NCBI GenBank assembly: GCA_964418835.1
Contig: CAYQNJ010000010.1
Coordinates: 1 to 48,050 of the forward strand
Length of the DNA: 48,050 nucleotides
Origin: UBA9076 sp964418835
Lineage (GTDB): Bacteria > Bacillota_I > Bacilli_A > Erysipelotrichales > Erysipelotrichaceae
Reading direction: 5' to 3'
Part shown: positions 7,914-16,711 of the stretch, one piece after another
Position numbering within the stretch: the first letter of the stretch is position 1
Layout of the letters: the number at the start of each line of letters is the position of its first letter
Translations under genes and position numbers: made by a program
Notes under the pieces: model-generated
What the model saw: the letters and a program-made list of their open reading frames with translations, nothing else
What the model was told of the DNA's origin: nothing
Databases searched by the model: none

Positions 7914-8729
7914 ATGCAAATTACATTAATACAAGGGTTAATGCTTGCAATAGCTGCAATAGTTATTGGTATTGACTACTGGTTAGAAGCATTCTTCATC
8001 TTTAGACCATTAGTAGTTTCGACTATTACTGGTATTATTCTAGGAGATGTCAAACTAGGTTTAGCTACAGGAGCTTTAACAGAACTAGCTTTCGCTGGAT
8101 TAACACCAGCAGGAGGTACACAACCACCTAACCCTGTTCTTGCAGGATTTATGTCTACAACAATAGCTTATACAGCACAAGTTTCACCTGAGGTTGCTTT
8201 AGGGCTTTGTCTTCCATTCTCATTTTTAATGCAATATGTTATTTTATTCTACTATTCTTCATTCTCATTCTTTATGGCTGGAGCTGACGAAGCTGCTGCA
8301 AATGCTGATGTAAGCAAAATTAGAAAAATTAACATTACTACTACATTAATTGTTGCATTATCATACGGAGTTATCGTATTTGCTTCTACTTACCTTGCAC
8401 AAGATGCTATGAGTGCTTTAGTTAATTCTATGCCTGCATGGTTAATACATGGTTTAGAAGTTGCTGGTGGTATCTTACCAGCTATCGGATTTGGTATGTT
8501 ATTGAGAGTTATGATGAAAACAAAATATATTCCATATTTCATTATCGGTTTCTTAGCAGCAAACTTTATTCAAATGAATAACTTATTACCAGTTGCTTTA
8601 ATGGGTGTTGCATTTGCTTTATTTGATTTCTTTGGTGCAAAACAAAGAAAAACAGAACTTGAAGCAGCAATTGCTGAAGCTGGTGTACAAACTATAAATG
8701 ATGGAGGTAACAAAAATGTCGGTATCTAA
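7914..8729 (+). CDS. PTS mannose/sorbose-family IIC subunit
   Basis: This 271-aa integral membrane subunit helps form the sugar channel with IID. The N-terminus (QGLMLAIAAIVIGIDYWLEAF), the GALTELAFAGLTPAGGTQPPNP segment region and repeated hydrophobic helices are characteristic of sorbose-type IIC proteins, and the length is normal. The start has AAAGGAGA at good spacing. It lies 18 bases after IIB and its end overlaps the IID start by 14 bases, so IIC and IID are probably translationally coupled and made in equal amounts. Confidence 0.94.
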   Translation: MQITLIQGLMLAIAAIVIGIDYWLEAFFIFRPLVVSTITGIILGDVKLGLATGALTELAFAGLTPAGGTQPPNPVLAGFMSTTIAYTAQVSPEVALGLCLPFSFLMQYVILFYYSSFSFFMAGADEAAANADVSKIRKINITTTLIVALSYGVIVFASTYLAQDAMSALVNSMPAWLIHGLEVAGGILPAIGFGMLLRVMMKTKYIPYFIIGFLAANFIQMNNLLPVALMGVAFALFDFFGAKQRKTELEAAIAEAGVQTINDGGNKNVGI

Positions 8730-9513
8730 AAAATTAACTAAAAAAGATATAACTAATTTAGGTATTAGATCATCATTACTACAAGCTTCATTTAACTATG
8801 AAAGAATGCAAGCTGGTGGATGGTTATTAGCTCAATTACCTGCACTAAAGAAGATATATGGTGATGATAAGGAAGGGCTATCTAGAGCAATGTCAGATAA
8901 CCTTGAATTTATTAACACACATCCTAATTTAGTTGGGTTCTTAATGGGATTATTAATTTCATTAGAAGAAAATAATGAAGATAGAGATTTGATTAAAGGT
9001 TTAAAACTAGCGTTATTTGGTCCTATTGCAGGTATTGGTGATGCTATATTCTGGTTCACATTCCTTCCAATTATTGCGGGTATTTCTAGTTCATTAGCTG
9101 CAGAAGGCTTAATAATTGGTCCAATTATATTCGTTGGGTTCTATGTAACAATATGGTGCTTAAGAATTGTTTGGACACATATGGGTTATAACTTAGGAAC
9201 TAAATCTTTTGAAATATTAAAAGATAACTCTGATTTAATTTCAAACTCAGCAACAATTCTAGGTATTACAGTTATTGGTGCATTAATTGCGTCTTATGTA
9301 AGAATTGATTTACTACCAGTTATTCAAGTTATGGAAGGTGTAGAAGTTAGTGTTCAATCAGCATTCTTCGATACTATATTCCCTAAACTATTACCAATGG
9401 GTTATACATTATTAATGTTCTATCTACTTAAGAAAAAACAAGTTAGTCCAGTTACATTAATTGTTGGTACATTAATTTTATCTATAGTTTGTTCATTAAT
9501 TGGACTTCTATAA
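8716..9513 (+). CDS. PTS mannose/sorbose-family IID subunit
   Basis: This 265-aa membrane subunit pairs with IIC. Family features are the N-terminal KLTKKDITNLGIRSSLLQ, FNYERMQAGGWL, the GPIAGIGDAIFW loop and a hydrophobic C-terminus. ATG 8716 is preferred because GGAGG lies just upstream at 8703-8707; the in-frame ATG at 8698 has no such site. It is the last gene of the operon and is followed by a perfect 13-bp terminator shared with the convergent ldh gene. Confidence 0.94.
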   Translation: MSVSKKLTKKDITNLGIRSSLLQASFNYERMQAGGWLLAQLPALKKIYGDDKEGLSRAMSDNLEFINTHPNLVGFLMGLLISLEENNEDRDLIKGLKLALFGPIAGIGDAIFWFTFLPIIAGISSSLAAEGLIIGPIIFVGFYVTIWCLRIVWTHMGYNLGTKSFEILKDNSDLISNSATILGITVIGALIASYVRIDLLPVIQVMEGVEVSVQSAFFDTIFPKLLPMGYTLLMFYLLKKKQVSPVTLIVGTLILSIVCSLIGLL

Positions 9514-9537
9514 TATATTTAAACATTCCTTTATTTG

Positions 9538-9567
9538 AAAACCCTATTAGCTATCTAATAGGGTTTT
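9538..9567. terminator. Bidirectional terminator between PTS IID and ldh
   Basis: A perfect 13-bp stem (9538-9550 with 9555-9567) with a CTAT loop. A- and T-tracts flank it on both strands, so it can end both converging genes. Confidence 0.92.
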
Positions 9568-9569
9568 TC

Positions 9570-10526
9570 TTAGTTTTCTAGAATTGGTTTTATTGTGGAG
9601 TCAATTATTTCTTTTAATGTATTAGCACTTTGATCAAATTTTGATTGGTCTACTTCATTTAATGATAGTTTAATTATCTTTTGGATTCCTTCATTATTTA
9701 TTAATACTGGAACTCCTATATATAAATCATCGTGTCCATATTCACCATTTTGTAATACTGATAAGGTTAATATGGCATTTTCATTATTGAGAATTGCTTG
9801 TACTAATCTGTTTAATGCCAGACCTATTCCATAATAAGTAGATTTCTTTCTATTTATTATTTCATATGCGGCTTGTTGGACTTGGTGGTAAATTTCGTGT
9901 AAGTCACTTAAGTCTCTTCCTTCTTCATCAAGATATTCTAATAAGTTTTTGGTTCCTATATAAGCATGTGTCCAAGGTACAAAGCTAGAATCACCATGTT
10001 CGCCTAATATAAGGGCATGGATATTCGTGGATGATATACCTAAGTATTCACTCATTAAATATCTTAGTCGTGCTGTATCTAGTATAGTTCCTGAACCTAT
10101 TACTCTATGTGGTGGTAATCCTGATACCTTTTGTGCTACATAAGCCATTATGTCTACTGGATTTGATGCTACAACAATTATACCGTCAAATCCTGAAGTC
10201 ATTATACTTTCAGTAATTGATTTCATTATTTTTGCATTAGTTGCGGTCATGTCTAGTCTTGTTTGTCCTGGTTTTTGTGCAGTTCCTGCAGTAATTACTA
10301 CAATTTCAGCATCTTTGCATTCTTCATATCCACCAGCTTTTATTTCCATATTGTTTCTAGCATATGGTAGACCGTGTTGTAAGTCCATTGTTTCTCCAAT
10401 AGATTTTTCTGTGTCCATATCTATTAATACTAGTTCATCTACTCCACCAGTACTTAAAAATGTATATGCCATACTCATTCCAACAAAACCAGTACCTACT
10501 AATACTACTTTTCTTTTCTTGCTCAT
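9570..10526 (-). CDS. ldh: L-lactate dehydrogenase (NAD-dependent)
   Basis: This 318-aa enzyme reduces pyruvate to L-lactate and regenerates NAD+ in the cytoplasm. Visible features are the Rossmann glycine motif GTGFVG at the N-terminus; AGTAQKPGQTRLDM, where Gln in the specificity loop marks lactate rather than malate dehydrogenase; DTARLRY with the substrate-orienting Arg; and GEHGDSSFVPW with the catalytic His. Length is normal. The ATG has an AGGAGG site. It is transcribed alone, convergent with the PTS operon. This points to lactate as a fermentation product. Confidence 0.96.
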   Translation of the reverse strand: MSKKRKVVLVGTGFVGMSMAYTFLSTGGVDELVLIDMDTEKSIGETMDLQHGLPYARNNMEIKAGGYEECKDAEIVVITAGTAQKPGQTRLDMTATNAKIMKSITESIMTSGFDGIIVVASNPVDIMAYVAQKVSGLPPHRVIGSGTILDTARLRYLMSEYLGISSTNIHALILGEHGDSSFVPWTHAYIGTKNLLEYLDEEGRDLSDLHEIYHQVQQAAYEIINRKKSTYYGIGLALNRLVQAILNNENAILTLSVLQNGEYGHDDLYIGVPVLINNEGIQKIIKLSLNEVDQSKFDQSANTLKEIIDSTIKPILEN

Positions 10527-10605
10527 AATAAACCTCCTATATTTTTATATTACATCAAGAAGTGTTTGATGTCATTTGATATACATTTATATGTATAATG
10601 AAATT

Positions 10606-10944
10606 ATGAAAAATATAGATGAGTATCACTTACAATTTGAAGGTTTAAAAAAAGAAAGATTGGATCAAATTAGAAAGATTATAAAAGAATGTGCACCTAT
10701 GGCAACTGAAAGAATAAGTTGGTCAATGCCTACATTTTATTTAAATGGAAATTTGGTTCATTATGCAATGTCAAAAAATCATTTAGGGTTTTATCCTGGT
10801 GCTAGTGGTGTAGAAAGGTATGTTAGTAAATATAGTGGGCATAAGTACTCAAAGGGAGCAATTCAGTTTCCATTAGATAAGCCATTACCAGTTAGAATCA
10901 TTAAAGACATTGTAAAGTTTAGAGTTAAAGAACAAACAAAATAG
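10606..10944 (+). CDS. DUF1801-type (YdhG-like) small protein
   Basis: This 112-aa protein resembles the DUF1801/YdhG family (frataxin-like fold in solved members): I..ECAP.ATERISWSMPTF, H.GFYPG, YSKGAIQFPLDKPLP and a final IVKFRVKE. Biochemical role is unsettled; iron handling has been proposed for relatives. There is no Shine-Dalgarno before ATG 10606. Instead TATAAT lies at 10594-10599, so transcription may start at the ATG itself (leaderless); alternative ATGs at 10576 and 10591 lie in or before that element. The stop codon lies inside the terminator shared with htrA. Confidence 0.82.
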   Translation: MKNIDEYHLQFEGLKKERLDQIRKIIKECAPMATERISWSMPTFYLNGNLVHYAMSKNHLGFYPGASGVERYVSKYSGHKYSKGAIQFPLDKPLPVRIIKDIVKFRVKEQTK

Positions 10945-10965
10945 AAGCCTTTAGGCTTCTATTTT
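10938..10965. terminator. Bidirectional terminator containing both stop codons
   Basis: A 12-bp perfect stem (10938-10949 with 10954-10965) with a TTTA loop. The DUF1801 stop (10942-10944) and the htrA stop (10959-10961) both lie inside it. Confidence 0.9.
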
Positions 10966-12089
10966 ACTATTACTTTAGTTAATGTTACATCAACTGTAAT
11001 TTCTTTTTCATTTCTTACTACAGTTAATGATATTACATCTTCTGGTTTAAATTTCTTTAGTTCTCTACTTAATTCTGGGTATGAGTTTATTTCAGTATCA
11101 TTAAATTTAATTATTCTATCTTCTGCTTGTAGACCAGCTTTTTCAGCACCAGATCCTTCAACAATGCTTTGGATATATAAACCTGGTTCATAACCTTGGT
11201 TGTTGTATCCTATTTCTGTGGTATAGATACCAAGAGTTGCTCTATCACTTACATACCCATCATCTATAATTTGTTCTACAACTATTTTTACATCGTTTGA
11301 TGGTATTGCAAATCCAATTCCTTCTACGTTGTTTGCGAGTGTTTTTGCATTAATGATTCCAATTAATTGTGCTTTGGAGTTAAATAAGCCTCCTCCAGAG
11401 TTTCCAGGGTTTACTTCAGCGTTTGTTTGAAGTAGGTTCATTGCCTGATTTTCAATGATTATATCTCTATTTAACGCAGATATAATTCCTGTTGTAACTG
11501 TGCCACCAAATTCACCTAATGGATTACCAATTACTATTGCTGTATCACCTACTAGAGTAGATGATGAATCTCCTAAGTTTGCACTAGTAAAATTTGTTCC
11601 TTCTATTTTAATTACTGCAAGGTCTGTTTTAATATCAGTTCCTATAAGTTTTGCGCTATATTCTTCATTATTGTTTAGTGTAACAAATATATCGTCTGCA
11701 TTCTCTATTACATGATTATTTGTGACTATATATCCATCATTACTAATTATTACACCAGATCCAGCGCCTTGACCTTTCAAGGGTTGTCCAAGAAAGCCAG
11801 TCGCTATTGTTTCGACATTTATTTGTACTACAGAGTCTTGTACATTTGCGACTACTTGTTGAACTGATAAATCATCATTCAGTGTTGCTGTATTTTGTGC
11901 AATTGGAGTTTGTTGGTAAATAACTTGTTCTGAAGGATTTAGTTTAGTATATATCCCTCCACCAAAAAATCCAAATACAAGTGCAACTATTGCTGTTAGT
12001 AAATAGTGTAGTATTTTATTTTCTTTTTTTCTTGGTTTATTTAATTCTTCATAGGATTCATCTATGTTATTGTCTCTAAATTCAAACAT
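10959..12089 (-). CDS. htrA: HtrA/DegP-like membrane-anchored serine protease
   Basis: This 376-aa trypsin-like protease handles protein quality control outside the membrane. Order: a cytoplasmic N-terminus with basic KPRKKENK, one membrane helix (about residues 27-46), a protease domain with His in TNNHVIENA, Asp in TDLAVIKI and Ser in NPGNSGGGLF, then one C-terminal PDZ domain. The triad is complete. This architecture matches Gram-positive HtrA/HtrB. The start has GAGGTG upstream. It is a single gene, convergent with the DUF1801 gene; no CssRS-type box was recognised. Confidence 0.95.
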   Translation of the reverse strand: MFEFRDNNIDESYEELNKPRKKENKILHYLLTAIVALVFGFFGGGIYTKLNPSEQVIYQQTPIAQNTATLNDDLSVQQVVANVQDSVVQINVETIATGFLGQPLKGQGAGSGVIISNDGYIVTNNHVIENADDIFVTLNNNEEYSAKLIGTDIKTDLAVIKIEGTNFTSANLGDSSSTLVGDTAIVIGNPLGEFGGTVTTGIISALNRDIIIENQAMNLLQTNAEVNPGNSGGGLFNSKAQLIGIINAKTLANNVEGIGFAIPSNDVKIVVEQIIDDGYVSDRATLGIYTTEIGYNNQGYEPGLYIQSIVEGSGAEKAGLQAEDRIIKFNDTEINSYPELSRELKKFKPEDVISLTVVRNEKEITVDVTLTKVIVK

Positions 12090-12167
12090 TTAATCACCTC
12101 TTCATAATTCTATTAAAAGATAATATTTTGAAATATATTTGATATTAATATGAATTTTATGTGAATT

Positions 12168-13019
12168 TTAGAATGATGCAGTATCTGGATCTGTAGGTTC
12201 ACCACAATAGTTAGGCATTTCTTGAATAATATTTATATCTTCTTTATTTAAGTTAAAATCATAAATATTTATGTTTTCGATAATTCTTTCTTTTGTTTGT
12301 GATTTTGGTAGTGGATTATATCCTTTTTGAATTAGGTATCTAACACAAACTTGTGCTATTGATTTATTGTATTTTTTTGCGATATCTTTTAGTTCTTCTG
12401 ATTCAAATATCTTACCAGAGCCTAAAGGAGAGTATGCTTGTACTAGCATTCCATGAGATTTACTTTTATTTACAATTTCTTCTGTTTCATGGCCTGGGTA
12501 TATTCTAATTTGATTTACCATAGGAGAGATTTTAGCTATGCTTAGTAGTTTTTCAATGTGATGAGGCATAAAATTACTTATACCAATTGCTTTTGCTTTA
12601 CCACTTTTATATATATCTTCCATTGCACGCCATGTTTCTTTGATTGCTTCTTCAAAGTTATCTCTATACATTATTGGGTTTGGCCAATGTATTAAATATA
12701 GATCTACATAATCTGTTTTAAGTTTTCTTAGTGATACATCAATTGCTTCCATTGCTTTTTTATAAGTGTGAGAATCATTCCATAGTTTAGTGGTTAGGAA
12801 TATTTCATTTCTAGGTATACCACTGTCTTGTATTGCTTTTCCAACACTTTCTTCATTTCCATAAATTGCAGCGGTATCAATATGTCTATAGCCTGCTTTT
12901 AGTGCTTCTAATACACTTTCATAAGCTATTTTTGGATCTTTAATTTGCCATGTACCAAAACCTATGCATGGTATTTCTACGCCATTGTGTAGTGTGTATG
13001 TATCGTTTATTGTTTTCAT
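12168..13019 (-). CDS. Aldo/keto reductase
   Basis: This 283-aa (beta/alpha)8 oxidoreductase probably uses NADPH to reduce aldehydes or ketones. The catalytic tetrad is visible: Asp and Tyr in HIDTAAIYGNE, Lys in TTKLW and His in LIHWP. GISNF and the C-terminal PLPKSQTKERIIEN cofactor-binding segment complete the pattern. It belongs to the 2,5-diketo-gluconate/glyoxal reductase type of AKR; the natural substrate is unknown. ATG 13019 follows GGAGG at 13025-13029, so the in-frame upstream extension is not used. It is transcribed alone and divergently from the MATE gene. Confidence 0.92.
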   Translation of the reverse strand: MKTINDTYTLHNGVEIPCIGFGTWQIKDPKIAYESVLEALKAGYRHIDTAAIYGNEESVGKAIQDSGIPRNEIFLTTKLWNDSHTYKKAMEAIDVSLRKLKTDYVDLYLIHWPNPIMYRDNFEEAIKETWRAMEDIYKSGKAKAIGISNFMPHHIEKLLSIAKISPMVNQIRIYPGHETEEIVNKSKSHGMLVQAYSPLGSGKIFESEELKDIAKKYNKSIAQVCVRYLIQKGYNPLPKSQTKERIIENINIYDFNLNKEDINIIQEMPNYCGEPTDPDTASF

Positions 13020-13129
13020 ATTATCCTCCATATATTGATTATAAATCACTTAAGTGAAAATATAGTGAATAATGCTATATTTAATAACAAGTTATTTGCT
13101 ATAATGGAAAAGTTATAAAAGAGGGTTTT

Positions 13130-14503
13130 ATGTTAAGTAGATTAGATAAGTTTAAATTTGATAAGGAATTCTTATTTGAGGTATTAAAAGTAGCAATTCC
13201 TTTAATGTTACAACAACTAATTGTTAGTAGTGTTAACTTGATTGATAATCTAATGATTGGTCATTTAGGTGATATTGCATTAGGTGGAGTAACAACTGTC
13301 AATAAATTTTATATGATAGCAACAACAGGTATGTTTGGAATGACATCTTCTGGTGGTGTATTTTTAGCTCAGTATTATGGTGCTAAAAACAAAGAAGGAT
13401 TAAAACAATCATTTAGGTTTATGTTGATATCAACAGTATTACTAGGTTTTATTTTCTTTTTGATTGGTTATGTTTTTCCATATCAAGTTTTGGGGTATTT
13501 TACAAAAGAAGCTTCTGTAATAGAAACAGGGATAAAGTATTTTAGATATGCAGCATTCACTTTAATACCTATTTCTATTACATTGAGTATGACAAATGCA
13601 ATGAGATCTATTGGTGAAACTAAATATCCATTGTTTATGAGTATAATTGCTGTTATAACAAATACCACTTTAAATTATTGTTTGATATTTGGAAATTTTG
13701 GATTTCCTAGTTTAGGAGTAGAGGGTGCAGCAATTGCTACTTTAATCGCAAGAACAATTGAAATGTTAATTGGATTTTATATTATTTATATTAAAAAGTT
13801 TGATTTTGGGACTAGTTTATTTGAATTGTTTAAAATTGATGGATCTTTAGCACAGTCTATATTTTTAAAGGCGTTACCATTAACAATTAATGAAATCTTA
13901 TGGTCTAGTGGAATGGCAACATTATTTAAGTTTTATTCAACTAGAGGATTAGTGGTTATGACTGGTTTGGCAGTTTCTACTACAATTAGTGATATTTTCT
14001 TTACCTTGTTTGGTGGTATGGCAATTGCCACAACTGTGTTTGTATCGCAAAGGTTAGGGGCTAATCAAATAGAAGATGCTAAGAAAACTGCATATAAGAT
14101 GATTGGGGTTAGTTTTATGTTGTCATGGATATTTGCGATTGGACTAATTTTATCTAGTTTTGTAGTTCCTTTAGTATATAGTAATGTATCTTTAGAGTCT
14201 AAAACAGTTGCGACTAATATGCTTAGAATACAAGGGATGATGTATTGGATTTATATGCTTACTGCCGAGTTTTATTTTATATTAAGAGCTGGTGGTGATA
14301 TGAAAAATACTCTAATTATGGATAGTGGTTTTATGTGGCTGTTAAACATACCAGTTTTAGCGTTTGTAACATATTTTACAAACTTTAATTATCTAGCTGT
14401 TTATCTAATAGGGCAATCTACTGATTTTGTAAAACTAGCAGTTTCTTATAGGTTGTTAAGAAAAGAAAGATGGGCTGTAAACTTAACTCATGAGGTATCT
14501 TAG
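13130..14503 (+). CDS. MATE-family multidrug/Na+ antiporter
   Basis: This 457-aa efflux protein with about 12 membrane helices arranged in two similar halves exports cationic compounds in exchange for Na+ or H+. Family features are the N-terminal VLKVAIPLMLQQLIVSSVNL, IDNLMIGHLGD and FLAQYYGAKN, with a second-half counterpart FVSQRLGAN. The start has an AAGAGGG site. It is monocistronic; the next element is a tRNA promoter. The exported compound cannot be inferred. Confidence 0.92.
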   Translation: MLSRLDKFKFDKEFLFEVLKVAIPLMLQQLIVSSVNLIDNLMIGHLGDIALGGVTTVNKFYMIATTGMFGMTSSGGVFLAQYYGAKNKEGLKQSFRFMLISTVLLGFIFFLIGYVFPYQVLGYFTKEASVIETGIKYFRYAAFTLIPISITLSMTNAMRSIGETKYPLFMSIIAVITNTTLNYCLIFGNFGFPSLGVEGAAIATLIARTIEMLIGFYIIYIKKFDFGTSLFELFKIDGSLAQSIFLKALPLTINEILWSSGMATLFKFYSTRGLVVMTGLAVSTTISDIFFTLFGGMAIATTVFVSQRLGANQIEDAKKTAYKMIGVSFMLSWIFAIGLILSSFVVPLVYSNVSLESKTVATNMLRIQGMMYWIYMLTAEFYFILRAGGDMKNTLIMDSGFMWLLNIPVLAFVTYFTNFNYLAVYLIGQSTDFVKLAVSYRLLRKERWAVNLTHEVS

Positions 14504-14574
14504 TTTTCTATAAGGTATCTTTGTAATTATTATATTGTTCCAAAATTAATAAAAATTTTATATTTAAAAAAGTG

Positions 14575-14603
14575 TTGCATTGAAAATATCGTTGTGGTAA
14601 TAT
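14575..14603 (+). promoter_or_regulatory. Promoter of the tRNA-Asn/Glu/Lys cluster
   Basis: TTGCAT at 14575-14580, 17 bases, TAATAT at 14598-14603. Transcription would start just before tRNA-Asn. Confidence 0.7.
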
Positions 14604-14615
14604 TATTAAGCACAC

Positions 14616-14691
14616 GCCTAAATAGCTCAGTCGGTAGAGCAAACGGCTGTTAACCGTTAGGTCACAGGTTCGAGCCCTGTTTTAGGCGCCA
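14616..14691 (+). tRNA. tRNA-Asn (GTT anticodon)
   Basis: A 76-nt cloverleaf with acceptor GCCTAAA/TTTAGGC, anticodon loop CTGTTAA (GTT), T-arm GGTTCGAGCC and encoded CCA. It is first of three tRNAs in one transcript. Confidence 0.97.
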
Positions 14692-14699
14692 TTTTTTTT

Positions 14700-14776
14700 G
14701 GCTCGTTGGTGAAGTGGTTTAACACAGCGCCCTTTCACGGCGTCATTCACGGGTTCGAATCCCGTACGAGTCACCA
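14700..14776 (+). tRNA. tRNA-Glu (TTC anticodon)
   Basis: A 77-nt cloverleaf with acceptor GGCTCGT/ACGAGTC, anticodon loop CTTTCAC (TTC) and encoded CCA. It lies eight bases after tRNA-Asn, separated only by a T-rich spacer. Confidence 0.96.
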
Positions 14777-14815
14777 TTGAAAAATTAGAATTTTGTAGTA
14801 AGATTTGAATATATC

Positions 14816-14891
14816 GATCCCTTAGCTCAGTTGGTAGAGCAACTGACTCTTAATCAGTGGGTCTAGGGTTCGAATCCCTAAGGGATCACCA
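14816..14891 (+). tRNA. tRNA-Lys (CTT anticodon)
   Basis: A 76-nt cloverleaf with acceptor GATCCCT/AGGGATC, anticodon stem ACTGA/TCAGT, loop CTCTTAA (CTT, reads AAG) and encoded CCA. It is the last of the three-tRNA cluster and is followed by a terminator. Confidence 0.95.
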
Positions 14892-14900
14892 TTTTAAAAC

Positions 14901-14928
14901 AACACTTCATTTATTTGAAGTGTTTTTT
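14901..14928. terminator. Terminator after the tRNA cluster, shared with the convergent gene
   Basis: A 9-bp stem (14901-14909 with 14916-14924) then T residues. The next gene on the minus strand ends at 14927, so the hairpin probably serves both strands. Confidence 0.85.
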
Positions 14929-15406
14929 AACGGATTCTATGTAATAATTCGAAAAACATTTTAGGAACATATACAACTAAAAAACCAATTATTGGAATTA
15001 TTATTAATATTATGTTTCTGTTTTTGTTTAAATTATCTTTTATGGTTGTTGCGTTTTCATATCTATATTTTGTTAAATTAATATTTGGGTCATCATTATA
15101 GTAAACTACTTCTACTTTTCCATTTGTTATTTCTTCGCTTATGTAATTATTATCAATTTCTTTGTGAAATGAATGATTATTTATATAAAAAACATAAGTA
15201 TATTTATTAGTGGTATTAGTATCTAAGGCATTATCTTCATAGTATCGTGCATCCGCAATGACATATATAGGATTACTTGAAATGGTTATAGAGTCTCTAT
15301 AATCTTTATTGAATTTACAAATTACATAACCAAATATAGCGTATAATATACTAACTAATATAATAAAGTTGATAAAGGTATTAACATAATGATTTCTAAT
15401 TTTCAT
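14927..15406 (-). CDS. Small membrane protein with extracytoplasmic middle, DUF3592-like
   Basis: This 159-aa protein has a hydrophobic helix at about residues 8-28, a polar middle and a second helix near 130-150. The middle region with YTYVFYINN and VEVVYYNDDPNIN resembles DUF3592-type proteins, where a V.YDP-like strand precedes the second helix. The match is weak and no function is known. The start has GGAGAG immediately upstream. It ends at the terminator shared with tRNA-Lys. Confidence 0.6.
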   Translation of the reverse strand: MKIRNHYVNTFINFIILVSILYAIFGYVICKFNKDYRDSITISSNPIYVIADARYYEDNALDTNTTNKYTYVFYINNHSFHKEIDNNYISEEITNGKVEVVYYNDDPNINLTKYRYENATTIKDNLNKNRNIILIIIPIIGFLVVYVPKMFFELLHRIR

Positions 15407-15548
15407 ATTCTCTCCAAATTTATAGTAATTATTACATCGTATTGTATAATGTTAGCAAATTGAAAAAATAAATAATAGTGTTAAAGAACTATTATAGAAA
15501 TGATAATATAAAAGTATATTTACTATTAATTAATAAAGGGGAGGAATC

Positions 15549-16136
15549 ATGAAACTAAACGAGATTTTTAAATCAATTAAAAATATTGTGCTATCACTTG
15601 CTATTATTGGAGGATTATTTTTTGCGTATCAATACAATGAAAATAATAAGAAAATTGAAGTTGATTCTGATTTATTAATGGCAAAGATTACTGAATCTAG
15701 CGAGTTAACTACAGCTAAAATAAGTTACAAAGGTGTATTTGAATATTCTGGAGAAGGGTATAATTTTATTAATAAAACTAAATTTATAATGGTATATGAA
15801 GCTGTAGGGCGAGTAGGAATAGATATCGAACAAGTTAGGGTTAGTGTTGATAATGAAAATAAAATGGTTTATTTGAAAATACCTGAAGCTAGTATTTTAG
15901 AAGTAAATGTAGATCCATTATCAATAAAGTATTACAATGAACAATTTAAACTTTTTAGTTTTACAGAAAAAGAAGCTGCTAATGAAGCACAAGCATTAGC
16001 AGCTCAAGAAGCGAAGATAGAATTAGAGTCAATGGGAGTATTAGAGAATGCTAATAATCAGGCTGAAATTTTATTAAAAGGTATATTAGATAATGCAATT
16101 CCTGATGATTATACTTTTGAGGTGAGTTTTAAATAG
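15549..16136 (+). CDS. DUF4230-type membrane-anchored protein
   Basis: This 195-aa protein has one N-terminal membrane helix (about residues 10-26) and an extracytoplasmic domain resembling DUF4230: L.TAKISYKGVFEYSG, then VRVSVDNENKMVYLKIPEASIL and a helical FTEKEAANEAQALAAQEAK segment. No biochemical function is established for the family. The start has GGGGAGGAA. A perfect 8-bp dyad (15472-15479 with 15488-15495) lies upstream and could be an operator. It is followed by a terminator at 16169-16196. Confidence 0.75.
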   Translation: MKLNEIFKSIKNIVLSLAIIGGLFFAYQYNENNKKIEVDSDLLMAKITESSELTTAKISYKGVFEYSGEGYNFINKTKFIMVYEAVGRVGIDIEQVRVSVDNENKMVYLKIPEASILEVNVDPLSIKYYNEQFKLFSFTEKEAANEAQALAAQEAKIELESMGVLENANNQAEILLKGILDNAIPDDYTFEVSFK

Positions 16137-16168
16137 TATTGAATAAAATAAAATATAGTAATACAATT

Positions 16169-16196
16169 AATATAGTTAGCAAACGCTAACTATATT
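16169..16196 (+). terminator. Hairpin terminator after the DUF4230 gene
   Basis: A 12-bp perfect stem (16169-16180 with 16185-16196), AAAC loop, followed by a T-rich stretch. It ends 20 bases before the next start codon, so it also lies in the next gene's leader. Confidence 0.75.
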
Positions 16197-16216
16197 TTAA
16201 TTTTTTAGGTGAGGTA

Positions 16217-16711
16217 ATGAAAAACATATTACTTAAACTTGGTGTTGGACCTATATATGTTAGTTCAATAATCCTTGTAACAATCATTTTTATATATTTA
16301 TCTAATAATAGAATAATTCCATCAATTCAAATAAGAAGTCTAAATTATCTATTTATTTTTATAGGAATATTTCTAATGATTTTAGGCATATATATGTGGA
16401 TTAAAGCAGTATTATACGTAGATCTGTATTCTAGTATTGATAATAATCAATTATTAACCTCTGGAATTTATTCATTTGTAAGAAATCCTATATATAGTGC
16501 TTTTATGTTTGTGTGTAGTGGAATAATACTAATATTTAATAATGTTTTATTGTTTGTTTTACCAATAATTTTTTGGATGTATTTAACAGTATTGATAAAA
16601 ATTACAGAAGAGAATTGGTTACGTAAACGGCATAAGCAAGATTATATTGAATATTGTAAAAATGTAAATAGGTGTATCCCTTGGTTTAAAAATAACTTTA
16701 AATCAAATTAA
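16217..16711 (+). CDS. Isoprenylcysteine/phospholipid methyltransferase-like membrane protein
   Basis: This 164-aa integral membrane protein with four to five helices resembles the ICMT/PEMT family of SAM-dependent methyltransferases. The signature is LLTSGIYSFVRNPIYSAF, followed near the C-terminus by the EE.WLRKRHKQDYIEYCKNVNRCIPWF segment, which carries the conserved EE and terminal pattern. Bacterial members methylate small lipophilic or unknown substrates. The target here is unknown. The start has GGTGAGG. No operon partner is evident. Confidence 0.85.
   Translation: MKNILLKLGVGPIYVSSIILVTIIFIYLSNNRIIPSIQIRSLNYLFIFIGIFLMILGIYMWIKAVLYVDLYSSIDNNQLLTSGIYSFVRNPIYSAFMFVCSGIILIFNNVLLFVLPIIFWMYLTVLIKITEENWLRKRHKQDYIEYCKNVNRCIPWFKNNFKSN

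Noticed and set aside
10150..10569. Plus-strand 139-codon frame over ldh
   Set aside because: Antisense shadow of a clear lactate dehydrogenase.
14601..14900. Attachment site at the tRNA cluster
   Set aside because: No integrase nearby and no repeat of a tRNA 3' end elsewhere in the window.
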